Below are positions 1 to 10,969 of a stretch of 64,000 nucleotides of DNA, one piece after another; the stretch's first letter is position 1, and each line of letters starts with the position of its first letter. The stretch spans positions 682,001 through 746,000 of the forward strand of contig MU839835.1 in NCBI GenBank assembly GCA_030411725.1. The letters are read 5' to 3'. Both the position numbers and the translations under genes were made by a program. This DNA is from Echria macrotheca. Its lineage: Eukaryota; Ascomycota; Sordariomycetes; Sordariales; Schizotheciaceae. Under the pieces are notes generated by a model. It saw nothing but the letters and a program-made list of their open reading frames with translations, made no database searches and was not told the DNA's origin.

Positions 1-1238
1 CCTACACAACCTTCCTCATCGCGCCCGGCTACGGCTACCAATACCCGCTCAACACCAACCCGCTCAAACTCCCCCTCATCCGCCTGCTCTACTCCGGCCC
101 GCCCATGGTCTGCCTCTTCTTCGTCGTCTCGGGCTACGCACTCAGCACAAAACCCCTGCGCCTCCTACACACCCACACCCACCACGCGACCTCATTCGCC
201 CCCACGTTGTCCTCGCTCGTCTTCCGGCGCTCCATCCGCCTCTTCCTCCCGCCAGCCATCTCCACCCTCCTGATCGTCGCCCTCCTCCGCGCCGGCCTCT
301 ACGAACACACCCGCCCCTTCGCGACCTCTTCCCACTTCCTCCGCAACGTCCACGAGACGCACTACCACCGCCTCCCGTCCCTCGCAGACCAGCTCGCCGA
401 CTGGGCCCGCACCCAGTGGGACTTCATCCACGTCTGGGACTGGAAGCCGTACGGCGGCAGCAACGGGATGGACGTGCACCTCTGGACGATCCCGGTCGAG
501 TTCCGCTGCAGCATGCTTTTATTTTTGTCTCTTCTCGGCACGGCCTCGCTGCGTCCCACCGTCCGCCTTTTGGTCGTTGTGTTCCTCGCGACATTCTGTT
601 ATTTTCATGGGCGGTGGGACATGCTCCTCTTCTACGCGGGCATGTTCCTCGCCGAGGTGGACAACATGCTGCTGCTGCTGCTGCCCGTCGTCGTCGTCCC
701 CTTTCCCCGCGCTGCTTCTTCTTCTTTCGCCGGCGCCGACGATGATGACGATGCCGACAAGAAATGGATTCCGATCAGCTTGGTAGGGTTGTACCTCATG
801 TCGCAGCCGGATCAGGGGTCAGACGCGACGCCGGGGTGGGTGCGGCTCTCAGAATTAATTCCGGAGTGGTGGCCTGGGGACGACAGACATCGCTACTTCC
901 AGTGTTTCGGGGCCGTGGTGTTTGTCGGGGCCGTGGGCCGGTCGCCGGCGTGGCGGCGGATACTCAATTCGGGCGCGGTCCAGTATCTCGGGAGGATCAG
1001 CTATGCCATGTATCTGATGCACGGTCCGGTGATGCACACACTGGGTTATGCCGTGCAATGGGCGGTGTGGACGGTTGTCGGTACCGACGGGTTGGCGTAC
1101 AATCTAGGCTTCGCAGTGTCGGCCCTCATTATCATCCCGCTGGTGGTGTGTATTTCCGATATCTTCTGGCGGGCCGTAGACGCCCCAACCGTCCGGTTCG
1201 CCAAGTGGGTTGAGAGTAAATGCGTCGTTCATGAGTGA
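1..1238 (+). CDS. Acyltransferase-3 family membrane protein, 5' end outside the window
   Basis: The reading frame is open from base 3 to a TGA at 1236-1238, so the N-terminus lies left of the window. The visible part is about 411 residues. It has many hydrophobic segments (for example around MVCLFFVVSGYALS, SIRLFLPPAISTLLIVALL and MLLFYAGMFLAEV) and the stretch HLWTIPVEFRCSM, which is typical of fungal acyltransferase-3 (OafA-like) proteins. That family transfers acyl groups to extracytoplasmic or membrane-linked acceptors; the substrate here is unknown. A CTG/GTC microsatellite at 669-695 encodes five Leu followed by a Val run, and codons near 735-755 give an acidic Asp run; both look like low-complexity insertions in loops. 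The gene converges on MIC12 with 78 nt between the stops. Family assignment is fairly safe; function is not known. Confidence 0.8.
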   Translation, partial: YTTFLIAPGYGYQYPLNTNPLKLPLIRLLYSGPPMVCLFFVVSGYALSTKPLRLLHTHTHHATSFAPTLSSLVFRRSIRLFLPPAISTLLIVALLRAGLYEHTRPFATSSHFLRNVHETHYHRLPSLADQLADWARTQWDFIHVWDWKPYGGSNGMDVHLWTIPVEFRCSMLLFLSLLGTASLRPTVRLLVVVFLATFCYFHGRWDMLLFYAGMFLAEVDNMLLLLLPVVVVPFPRAASSSFAGADDDDDADKKWIPISLVGLYLMSQPDQGSDATPGWVRLSELIPEWWPGDDRHRYFQCFGAVVFVGAVGRSPAWRRILNSGAVQYLGRISYAMYLMHGPVMHTLGYAVQWAVWTVVGTDGLAYNLGFAVSALIIIPLVVCISDIFWRAVDAPTVRFAKWVESKCVVHE

Positions 1239-1316
1239 AATGAATTCTCATAGAAAAAACAAAACAAAAGAAAGTGTATATATATATTTTCCGAACCCTC
1301 TCTCCCCCCGGGGAAA

Positions 1317-2075
1317 TCATATCCCCCGTAACCTTGAATTATCCCTCTCCTCAATAGGCTTATACCTCTCCGCCAGCACCTCCTCAACACCCTTCTTCAT
1401 AACGCTCTCGTCCTTCTCATACCTCTCCCCCAGCGCCCGCTCAATCTCCGACACGTGCAGCAGCTTCGCATCCAGCCGCGAATCCGCCTTCTCCTCAGCC
1501 AGATACACCGCCGCCTTCGCCCTGCCCACCAGCTCCTTCGTCTTGCCGACCACACCCGCCACATCCTCTCTTATCTGCGACGCCGTCCCGCGCACGCCCT
1601 CCTTGAGCCTGTCCGTGTCGGGCATATGCACGGAAGGAGGAGCGGGAACAGGAACCCGCGCGGCGACATCTCGCACCCGCGCCTCGGCGTCGTCGCGCGC
1701 GGCCGCCCAGTCGCGCGTCTGCGCCCAGCGTACGGCACCTTCGATCTCGGCGTTCCACCGGTCCTTGGCTGCTTCGATGAAGTGGCCCCTGCGGCGCGCC
1801 GCGAGTTCTTCCCGCGAGGGCGGGTAGAGGATGGCTTCTTCTTCTTCTGGGGTCGTTGGGGATCGTGATGAGGGGACGAGGGTGTTGAGCACGCGGGTCT
1901 GCGCGCGCAGGATGTCGGACTGCGTCCTGCGGTTACGGTCGTGGGCTGCTAGGGCGAGGTAGGTTAGGCCTAGGGTTACTGTGACGCCACCTGTCTTTTT
2001 GGGGAGTTAGTTTTTTTTGTTTGTGTTTGTGGGAGGGGGAGGGTGAGGTCATACGAAGCCCGTTGCGAAGCCCAT
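1317..2075 (-). CDS. MIC12: MICOS complex subunit Mic12 (Aim5-like)
   Basis: Two exons are read: 2075-2055 and 1994-1317. The 60-nt intron (2054-1995) has donor gtatga and acceptor aaaag. The product is 232 residues and starts MGFATGFTGGVTVTLGLTYL, a short hydrophobic N-terminal segment typical of Mic12/Aim5, followed by charged, largely helical sequence with a conserved-looking RRGHFIEAAKDRWNAEIE stretch. Mic12 is a small inner-membrane subunit of the mitochondrial contact site and cristae organising system, where it helps couple the Mic10 and Mic60 subcomplexes. Splicing is needed because the ATG is not in frame with the long second exon. The acceptor was chosen because it restores TGGVTVT; the alternative AG four bases downstream (1992-1991) leads to a stop. 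Divergent from the bL17m gene (457 nt apart). Confidence 0.8.
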
Positions 2076-2532
2076 TTTCGCGGTGGTTTGTGGCTGGCTT
2101 GCTGAGGTGGTGTGAGGTGAGCGATTTGGACGATGTGGTTGCCGTGCCACGGAGAGGGCAAACTCGAGGTTATGATTGCTTGGATAGCTTCGAGGTAGCT
2201 GTACCGTGCCCCATATGACCTGAATCAATATCCCCCAAAGATTAAAGGAGCTATCAGTAGCTTTGAGTGACGTAGGAGTTGGTGTTGAAGCTCGCAGGTC
2301 CGGGACCCCTGCAGGTTGGGGTGGACTTAAAAGTGGAGCGGCCGCGGGAATTGACCAGTCAAATCTGTCATGGGCGCGTCTTATCGGAAGATTCCGAACA
2401 GGAACGACTGCAGGCGTTGCAAAGCTCAAAATTTGGGTCACCACCATACAAATCGACCACGACGATCCAGCCTATACCGCGACCCCGCCGCCCAACTCGA
2501 CCGACTGGCCGACCGCGATATAGAGAGACAAA

Positions 2533-3147
2533 ATGGCCGGCGGCCTGCAAAAGTACCGCCACCTCGGCCGCGACTCGGCGCATCGCCAGGCCCTGCTACG
2601 CAACCTCGTCACGTCACTCATCAAGAACGAGTCAATCCACACGACGCACCCCAAAGCCAAAGAGGCCCAGCGCCTCGCCGAGAAGCTCATAACGCTCGCC
2701 AAGCGCAATAACGAGACCGCAAAGCGAAAAGCCCAGGGCATTCTCTACGTATATCTTCCCCTCCCTCCCTTTCCTTATACCTACCCCCCTAAAAAGTACT
2801 AACCCATGGCTTTTTAGACACCCGACGAACTCATGCCCAAACTCTTCGGCGAGCTGCGCGAGCGCTACGCCGACCGGCCGGGCGGGTACACGCGCGTGCT
2901 CCGCACCGAGCCCAAGGACAAGTACTCGCAGGCGCCGTCGGCCATCCTCGCGCTCGTCGACGGGCCGCGCGACATGCGCTTCGCCATGACGGCGGCAGCC
3001 GTGGCGCGCGACCGCGCGCTCGGCAAGGAGCACACCGACATCACGCACATGAACGTGGACAAGGTGACCAAGTTCCGCAAGAACGGGCAGAAGGAGTTCG
3101 AGGACATGGTGGCCAGGATCCAGACGTTGAAGACCAAGTCTCCTTAG
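2533..3147 (+). CDS. MRPL8: Mitochondrial large-subunit ribosomal protein bL17m
   Basis: Exons are 2533-2748 and 2818-3147. The intron has donor gtatat, branch actaac at 2798-2803 and acceptor tttttag. The product is 181 residues. The N-terminal part (MAGGLQKYRHLGRDSAHRQA, then LLRNLVTSLIKNESIHTT) matches the bacterial L17 fold, which has the signature HRxALLRNL near the start. L17 lies near the peptide exit of the large subunit; the yeast mitochondrial homologue is Mrpl8. The C-terminal part (RFAMTAAAVARDRALGKEHTD onward) is the fungal mitochondrial extension. The start is the first ATG of the open frame. The gene is head-to-head with MIC12 and converges on UTP25 with 163 nt between the stops. 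Confidence 0.93.
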
Positions 3148-3310
3148 TGTCTCTTCAATTCTGTAAAACCTGTAGGACTAAAAATGTGTTGCTGCATTGT
3201 ATCATAAACGGAGTTCGGGGAGTGGTGGGCTTTCATGTATTGGTTTTAGATATTGGGAATTAGGACTGTAAATAGAAAAAGGAGGCTAGCAAACGACAAA
3301 ACGCCTAGAA

Positions 3311-5543
3311 CTACACAAAGTCAAACGTGTCCCCCTGCTCCGAAATCATCTTGGACACCCGCTGGCTGCCCACAATCTTCTCCAGCTTCATCATATCATA
3401 GCGCGAAAACATGACCTTGACGGTCCCCTGCCCCGGCTCCATCAGCAGCGACTGCTCGCTCTTCTGCAGGTACCCCCCGCAGATCTCTTTATAAAAAATC
3501 GGATTGTCCGGCAAGCCGTACATAATCACTTTTCGGACTCCCTTAATCTGGTACCGCCGGAAATGGTGCGCCCGCTCCGTGTACAGCAGCACGCGGTGGC
3601 GCCCGTTCAGGAAATGCGACCGCGCCCGCGACGCCTCGGGCACGTCGGCGTACTCAGAGATGGTGCCGAAGGTCAAACTCTCGGCCGCCGGGTTGTTGGC
3701 GAAGTAGTTGCGCACGCGCACGAAGTCGAGGTACGACGGGATGAAGACGAGCACCCCCGAGACGTCCTTGGGCCGCTTCGCGAGCGACGGCAGCACCGCT
3801 TTCGTGAAGTAGTCGAAGCGCGCGTCCGGCTCGTGCGCGACCGACATGACGTCGAACCGGCTGAAGGTCTGGCGCGCCTTGACGCCGAGGTGCTGGATCA
3901 CGCCGGGGCTCGCCTCCTGCAGGCGAACCTTGCCGGCCCAGTTGGCGCAGTGCGTCCGGACGAGGTTGGCCAGCTCGGGCGTGTTGAAGGCGCTGAAGAC
4001 GACGGTCTGGCGGAAGTTTTTGGCCTGGTCGTCGAGGTACCAGCTGCGGATCCGGCTGAAGTCGCAGCCGTGCGAGTCGCGCGGCTGGATGTTGAGGTGC
4101 TCGAAGACGTACTCGACGTGCTCCCAGTTCTGCATGAGCAGGGCGTCGGCCTGGTCCACGATCACCATCTCGATGGAGCTCAAAAAATCAAAATCCATCT
4201 TCTTGTCCTCTTCCGACCCGATGGCCATGCGGAGCCCGAGCGGGCTGCCAAAGATGATGTCCGAGTTGTAGAACTGGGAAAAGTACTTGATGGTCTTGCG
4301 TGTGAATTTGAGACCGAGCCGGAACATGTCGTCGTCGTTGCCGGCGAACAGGTCTCGAAAGTCTTCGGGCTTGTCGTCCGAGAACTTGGACATCTTCTCG
4401 ACGTACGAGTCGTCGAATCGTTTCCTGTTCTCCTGCTGGTCCGGCTCGCAGATGGCACAGATCATTTCCACCATCTTGACGCACGACTGCCTCGTCGGTA
4501 GGATCATAAGCACTTTGGGTCGCGTGAAACCCTGATCCCTCAGCTCGAGATCGGCACCCGGATTGCGGGCTAGTTTGTTGTTGTTCTTGATAACGCGATC
4601 CCGTGTCTTGAAAACGTGGTTGAGAGCATGCAGACATGCCATCCTCCTCACACTCTGTCCCCCAGAGACGGTACGGTTGCAATATAGCAGATCCTGGTAG
4701 TTGAAGAGATATGGCGCTATCGTCTGTTCGACAGCGTTGAATTTGGCGTGTTTCGATTCCATCGATTCCTTCAGTTTTTTCTTGAGGTTGAGATCGGCGA
4801 CGCCCGATATTGGTTTGGGCGCTATATCTGGATCGCCTACATCAGGAGAACTGAGCAGAACTCTTGTCGATTGAAGCGCAGTCCGTTCTGTCCGCCATTT
4901 CCCCTCCTGTGCTGCCTTCACCTTCGGTCCGTAGACGTCCTCCTTCGGGTCAGCAAAATGCACCTCGAACGGGTCGCTGGCGTCGATGTCGTCGTCGTCA
5001 TCTAGTAAATCTTCTGGAGGCGCATCCACTGGGTTCTCCTCGGGCTCGTCAACATGGTCAACATCCTCGTTCCCGTCCGGGACATCGTCTGTCGTGACCT
5101 CTGGTTGTGGTTTGGACTCTGGTGCTGCTTCATCCGTGGCCGTGTGGTCAAGTTTCCGCCTTTTCGCCTTGTGTGGCGCGCTTTCAGCTAAGCTCTTGAC
5201 CAAACTCAGGTAGTGTTGACCGGCGGGCACAGGCTGGTCCTCATCGTCGTCGTCCTCATCCGAGTCCTCCTCGGGTTGCGATTCGTCTTCTGATTCCCGA
5301 CCATGTTTCCGGTCATCCTCGGACCCCCTGGATCTGTCAGCAGCTTGCCAAGAACCCAGATGGAAATGTGTACTCTTCGCTGTCCTCCAATCTCGCGGCA
5401 TCGAATCGCGAACTCCGTGGCTGGGAGGGTGCCGTCTTTGCTCTCCCTCTCCCTCTGCTGCTTCCTCTTCCTCTTGCGCCTCCTCGTCCGCGGAATGCGC
5501 CCCTAGATCCTCCGCGACTACCTGCACGGCCCCTCGGTCCCAT
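3311..5543 (-). CDS. UTP25: U3 snoRNA-associated protein 25 (SSU processome, DEF/Utp25 family)
   Basis: Two exons are read: 5543-5374 and 5327-3311, giving about 728 residues. The N-terminus is an RGG-like, Arg/Gly-rich stretch (MGPRGRAGSRGGSRGAFRG), followed by a long acidic region and then the DEAD-helicase-like but degenerate Utp25 fold: VLMILPTRQSCVKM, FNYQDLLYCNRT, DIIFGSPLGLRMA, MVIVDQADALLMQNWEH, and the C-terminal end GDTFDFV. Utp25 acts in the nucleolus in early 40S processing together with the U3 snoRNP. The long ORF has no ATG at its 5' end, and the MGPRG start lies in another frame. A 46-nt intron (donor gtacac, acceptor atccag) joins them as LEDSEEGSEDD. That intron is short, so the exact junction is less certain than the gene. 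Confidence 0.92.
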
Positions 5544-5914
5544 ATTGATCAGTTGTTGGGAATGCGCACCTACTGGGGTTTTGCGCTGAGTTTCCTGGGA
5601 ATGCGATCAACCAGAAAAAAAAAGTTGAACTTCTTCAGCCTTGCCGCAGCAAGCCACACTTCTGCCCCGCCATAGCCTTGCACATGCTCTTATCGGGCTT
5701 ATCTTAGCGCACGCACAACGAACGTGGTCCCGCATTTCCAGCAAAACCAAAAATTACTCCACGGCGGGCGGCGTGAAAGGGACGACTGGGAACTAGTTCA
5801 AAGGAAACCGTGACGGGTTTTTCCAGGCGCCACCCTCGGCCAAGTCGACCACCTCACCATTTGCGTCTGCACTTCCCCAGTCCACTCCTTTCTTCGCTTA
5901 CAACCACCGCAATC
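5544..5914. promoter_or_regulatory. Shared divergent promoter, UTP25 / eIF3f
   Basis: This 371-nt gap separates two head-to-head start codons. It contains a poly-A tract (5614-5622) and a cttatctta GATA-like element near 5698. Both genes serve ribosome production or translation, so co-regulation is plausible. I see no motif strong enough to name a regulator. Confidence 0.4.
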
Positions 5915-7102
5915 ATGGCTGTCGAGCAAGAACATTTCGTGCACCTCTCGAGGCCGCTTGCGCCAGCCCTCCTGGGATACAGCGCCAGCTCTGCCCCGCT
6001 CACCGTCAACATCCAACCTCAGGTGTGCACCCCTCCTCCCCTCCCCTCCCCGGTTACCTTCCCCGCCGAGTCCCTCGTCCACTGCTAACACATCACCCCG
6101 AATCAGGCGGTTTTCTCCATCCTTGACCATGCCGTCCGCCGAGACATTCGCGACACGCAATCAACCCGGGTGATCGGCGCGCTGGTGGGCGTGCGCAGCG
6201 AAGATGGCTCCGATGTCGAAGTCCGCAGCACCTTCGCCATCCCACACACCGAGAACGAAGACCAAGTGGAGGTGGATGTCGAGTACCAAAAGAACATGCT
6301 CGCCCTGACCCTCAAGGCGTCGCCACGCGAGACGCTGCTGGGCTGGTACACGACTTCTCATGAACTTAACTCGTTCTCAGCCCTCATCCAAAACTTCTTC
6401 GCCTCGCCCGACACGGGTACCTTCCCGCACCCCGCCGTCCACCTGACCATCAGCACCGACGCCGGCGCCGCCATCGAGACCAAGACGTACATCTCAGCCC
6501 CTGTGGCCGTCAACGCCGAGCGCGCCGCCGAGTCCTGCCTCTTCATCGAGGTCCCCCACCGTTTGCTTTTCAGCGACGCAGAGAAGGCGGCCTTGGGTTC
6601 CGTGGCCGCCGCCGCTGAGGCCCCGTCAGATGCCCGCGCGGCCCCGATCGTCTCGGACATCGAGGGCCTGACGAACTCGCTCGACACGGTCTCGGACCTG
6701 CTCGAGCGGGTGAGCGCCTACGTCTCAGAAGTCCTCGACGAGGAGCGCGACGGAAACCAGGCCCTCGGCCAGTATCTCATGAACGCGCTCTCGCTGACGC
6801 CCAAGGTGTCGGGCGCCCAAATCGAGCACGACTTCAACAACCACATCCAGGACGTGCTCATGGTTTCGTACCTTGCCAACTCGATCCGCACCCAGATCGA
6901 CCTCGCCCAGCGTTTGGCTACGGCGCCCCTCGTGGGTGGCGACAAGGATGCGGCGGACAAGGCCAAGGAGGGTGAGGAGGGAGGAGCCGGCAAGGGCGAG
7001 GGTGGCCGGGGTGGTCGCGGCGGGAAGCGGGGAGGTCGCGGGGGCGGGAGAGGCGGTGGTCAGCCGAGGGAGCCAAGGGAACCCAGGGAACCGGTGGATT
7101 AA
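5915..7102 (+). CDS. Translation initiation factor eIF3 subunit F
   Basis: Exons are 5915-6022 and 6107-7102 (donor caggtgtgc, branch gctaaca, acceptor aatcag), giving 367 residues. Residues from about 27 to 165 form an MPN domain (LTVNIQPQAVFSILDHAVRR, then TRVIGALVGVRSEDGSDVEV). It lacks a full JAMM metal-binding set, as expected for eIF3f. The middle helical part (VSDIEGLTNSLDTVSDLLERV, and NNHIQDVLMVSYLANSIRTQ) matches eIF3f. eIF3 binds the 40S subunit and scaffolds assembly of the pre-initiation complex. The C-terminal 45 or so residues are an RGG-type tail (GGRGGRGGKRGGRGGGRGG) ending in three REP repeats. Such tails occur in filamentous fungal eIF3f and could bind RNA or be arginine-methylated (inference). 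Confidence 0.95.
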
Positions 7103-7288
7103 ATGAAAAAAAAGAATATTCCGATGACATGAGTTCTTTTTCCACCTTCCAGCCGGTTCATCGTCAGTCAGCCACTCTGCCATTTGGACATGACCAGAAT
7201 AAGACATGGGTAACAATCTCACGTCTGCGGGAATGGAATCAAAAAAGGGATGGAGAGGGAGGTTCCGATTTTGTCTTGGGCGTTTACA

Positions 7289-7440
7289 GCATTGTCACTT
7301 AGACGAGCGGAGAGACATGGGAATAGGGCAGCAGGGCAGGCAGGCAGTTGACAAGCAAGTCAGTCGGTTAATCGGACGGACAGACAGGCGAATAAACAAT
7401 TCAAAAAGCTGTAATGAATATTCCTGAGGGCCTTTTTTGT
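7289..7440 (+). repeat. Diverged direct repeat, copy A
   Basis: Begins cattgtcactt, then contains gagagacatggg, gacagacaggcgaat, aataaac, tgtaatgaa and gaggcc-like blocks in the same order as copy B, about 262 nt downstream. Blocks of 8-12 identical bases are separated by diverged sequence. Confidence 0.7.
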
Positions 7441-7550
7441 CCACTTTATTCTAACCTGTAGTTCTAATCCGTGATCCGTAAAGTTTGATTCCCCATCGAC
7501 TACCCTACCAAATTTGTGTAAATGTGACTGTAACCTCGTTTAGTTCTATG

Positions 7551-7703
7551 ACATTGTCACTTGGGTCTTGTAGAACTAGACGGGCTGAGAGACATGGGGA
7601 CAAGACCGTCTGTAAGCCAGTCAGAGAGACAGAGAGGCGAATGAATGTAATAAATAAATAAACATAAGAATAAAAAGATGTAATGAACGTTCGCGATGAG
7701 GAC
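7551..7703 (+). repeat. Diverged direct repeat, copy B
   Basis: Begins cattgtcactt, then contains gagagacatggg, gagacagagaggcgaat, aaataaac, tgtaatgaac and gaggacc in the same order as copy A. The collinear blocks argue for an old tandem duplication in the eIF3f 3' region rather than chance. Confidence 0.7.
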
Positions 7704-8329
7704 CTCCCTCCCCGTTCCCCGTTGGTATTCACCATCTAGTCTAACTAGGTAACCCCTGTGATAACCTATCCATTCGTAGGAGGACTCCCCTCATTAAGCA
7801 GGTAGAGTTACCTTAGGTCTTCCGTTCACGGCAGCCGCTCAAGTAGTCCGGACCTATCTTGGCACTATTGACCACTCTTGAGTTGAGCTGTGTGTGAATT
7901 GTGAATTGTCACCATGATTGTGGGTGGTGGTGGCATTGCGGTTATTTCTTTCTTTCTCTCCTCCTTTCCACAACCCCTGGAAGAGAAGGAGAAAGAAAAG
8001 AGGGAGAGAGGAGGTATATGATGAGAATTTATTCATCGCCTAGCAAAACAGTGATTTTTATCCTCGCAACCAGCGGTGGATCGGGGAGAGAGGCTACAGA
8101 ACGATAAAAACACTGTCTGCTGCAGGCGCCTCGGACACACGCGTGATTTACCAAACTAAACACCACCTCTCAATGTTCCGTACCGGTTAGCAGTACCCCG
8201 TAAACTACTCCTTAAACGCCCAGATGCAATGCCCTCTGAACCGTTACGCCTCATGTCTTCCCCTACATTTCCTCCAGTTTGTATCCATCGTCCCCTCCAA
8301 CTTCGCCACCACTTCACCCTTGAATTCCC

Positions 8330-10969
8330 CTAGGTAGGCTTCTGCGGTAATGACGCAGGGTTCCCATAGTTGGGTAGATGCCCAAACCCCTGGCCTGCCG
8401 CCCCCTGTGGCACCATAGGCTTGTTAGGTATATGAGGAGACACGTTAGGCGGCAGATGCTGCGGGCCCATGGGCGGTTGCGGCGGCCCGGGATGGAACTG
8501 CGTCAGCGAGTTATTCGAACCCTGTCTCGCCATGGGAAACGCTACCGGGCCGGACTGATAACCCGGCGGCAGCATGGGCGGCTGCTGAAAGGCGCCGAAG
8601 CCCAGGTGGGGAGACTGGAACTGTGGGCTGCCGTGGTGTGGGCTCGCATTCCCATAAGGGTTCGGTGCCGGCGGCATAGGGGCCATGCCACCACTGGTCG
8701 GAACAAATGTCTGGCTTTTGGGGTTGAAATTCTGCCGCGAATAGCTGCCCGGAATCGGATGTTGGCTCTTAGGGTCGTTGGGATTGGCATTAGCAGGCAA
8801 CTGCCCATAGGCGTACGGAATCACGGCAGGCGTCGGGCTCCCGCGGGTTGGGGGAAATGCGTTGGGGTTGTAAGACTGTTGGGACCACGCCTGCTGCGGT
8901 ACGTTCTGCGGCGGCATCCCGTTTGGAACCGGCCGGAGGGCATTAGGCGCAGGGCCAGGAAACGGCGCGGGTATGGGAGGGTTCGGAGGCTGGTATGCCT
9001 GTGGCTGCGCCGGAAGGGGCTGCGGCGCCGCTGCCGGAACGGGATACTGGTACTAGGTTAGCACATGTGCCTTGAGGCAGGCTGTTTAGCTTACTGCTCC
9101 GTAGTTGGGATATTGAGGAGCATAGCCGTTGTTCGGCAGCATGGGAGGATAACCTTGGTTGGGTGGGTATGCCGCTGGAACCCCTTGAGGAAACTGCTGC
9201 GGGAACTGCGCATTGTAGGCAGCGCCGTTGGCAGGGAAGTACTGAGGACCCGCTGCTGCCCAAGTAACCTGCTGGGGACCAGACCACACAACATACTGGG
9301 ATCGAGAGTCAAAGCTTTCCGAATCATCTCGGCGTTGCTTATTAGCCTTTCGCTTGCCGACGTTGGACTTATCCTTGGCGGACACGGAGCTGGCCCTAGA
9401 TACTCCGTTTGCATCGCCATCTGCTTGGTGTTAGCATAGTTTTCCAAATTCCAGAATCCTACAAGAAACTGACCTGATGTGGCGTTCTCCGTCGTCTCCA
9501 GATTCCCAAAGATGCGCTGTCTAGCTTTGTTGTACGCTTCCTCACGCTCTTCCCGAGTAAGCCTAGGCCAATGTTAGCGAAAATCTGGAGGCGGACCTCC
9601 AAGACTTACTTCTCCTTGGGGATATTCTTGTCCTTTGAGTCACTTCCAACCTCGGAGGTCGGCTTGGACGGGCTGGCACTGGTGGTAGCATTCTCGCCAT
9701 CCCCGCCACGTTTCATGATCTTTCGAGGCAAGACAGCAGGACCGGGCGAGCTGCTCGTCGACGTATTGGTAGCGATGCTGGATAAGGAGGGCGGAATTCT
9801 ACAGAAAGGGGTTCTAAAAATCCGAACCGCACCGGCATCCGGCTCAAATGAATGCGTCATGTGATAATAATCCGCCAGCTTGTGCGTCAACATGCGGCAG
9901 AACGAGTTGCTCGGCGGCAAATCCATAAAGGGTTCCCTATAGGAGACCGTATTAGCTTGACCTCGAGAGTAGGACGTGGGTGGGTGCCTACTTTGAATCC
10001 TGTACAAATTCAATAACTTGTTGCTCCAATCTCAGCAGGAAGAGGCGGTCCTTGGAGGTACGCATCGCCTCGAGAAGCTTCTCGTCGGGATTCTGGCTCA
10101 AATATCCTGTAACGGCCAGAGATTCGGGTGCTGTAACGCCGCCGGCCAGGGCCGGCTTCGAATCAGGGAGAGGATTCTTGTCCGAGCTCCCGCTTTGAGG
10201 CGTAGCGATGCCGGGACCGTGCGATCCGCCTGCCACATGTGTGGCCAGAGGTGGCCGCAAAGGCATATCCCCGATCTGGATGCTTCGAAAGCGAGCGGCG
10301 AGGTCGGACCCCATGCGCGATGGGATATATGACCCGCGGACCGAGAACGCATCGTCATCCTCCGCCGCAGCCTTGACACTGGCGCTGTCATCCGGCCGCA
10401 AAGACTCCTTCTCGTCCAGGGCGAATGTGGTGCCGGATGTGATGCTCTTGCCGTCAAGGCTCGGAGGCTTGGTGCCCAGCTCGGAACTTGAATCGGCTCT
10501 CTGCGAAGTATCGTCCGAGGGCGTTTGGCTATTGCTCAACTTTCCCGGCCTTTCGACGCTACTCGAAGATCCATTGACAATCAGGCTCGGTGCCTTGGTT
10601 TCTACCTCGAGACTCTTCACCTCGACGGAATCCTTGTTGTCTTTGCCTAGGCCCAGCTTGGCTACCCTTTCGGCTTCGGTGGAGTCATCCACGGCCTTCG
10701 GCAGATGCGAAGCGACGGGGACCATATCAGGGACAACGGCCGCATGGGCAGCCGAACTTGTTCGGTTGGGTTCGCCTTTCTCTCGAGCAGCTGCCGGGCC
10801 GGAAGATCGTACAATGGGAGCGATGGCTGCAAAATCCTTGGGCGCCGAGGCCGCAGCCACCTAAGAAAGTATGTCAGGACAAGCCACAGCAGAAAGGGCA
10901 TCTTTGTCGGCATACCTTTGCAAACGAGGGTTTCTTCCTATCATTCGGCATAGCGGGAAGAGTCGCCAT
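8330..10969 (-). CDS. R3H and SUZ domain RNA-binding protein
   Basis: Six exons are read on the minus strand: 10969-10916, 10860-9992, 9936-9610, 9562-9474, 9420-9095 and 9052-8330 (about 795 residues). Every intron has GT-AG ends and the phases agree throughout. The N-terminal 280 residues are low complexity. The R3H domain follows (LEQQVIEFVQDSKEPFMD, then CRMLTHKLADYYHMTHSFE, with the R-x3-H motif RMLTH) and binds single-stranded nucleic acid. Next is a SUZ motif (LTREEREEAYNKARQRIFG), which also contacts RNA. The C-terminal half is a Pro/Gln/Asn-rich, prion-like region. R3H-SUZ proteins of this layout bind mRNA and act in translation or granules; the exact role here is unknown. The stop codon sits inside a CCTAGGTAGG motif. 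Confidence 0.88.

Larger units (their letters stand above)
7103..8329. other. Intergenic region between eIF3f and the R3H gene; contains a diverged duplication
   Basis: No coding sequence is supported here. The stretch carries the two related copies described in the next entries and then AT-rich sequence down to the R3H stop codon. Both neighbouring genes end here (convergent), so it consists of 3' UTRs and spacer. AGGTA-type motifs occur near 7745 and 7801-7820, and at the R3H stop (8327-8337). Confidence 0.6.

Noticed and set aside
3563..4501. 312-codon plus-strand ORF opposite UTP25
   Set aside because: It is the antisense shadow of strongly GC3-biased UTP25 codons; composition is Val/Arg/Glu-rich with no domain.
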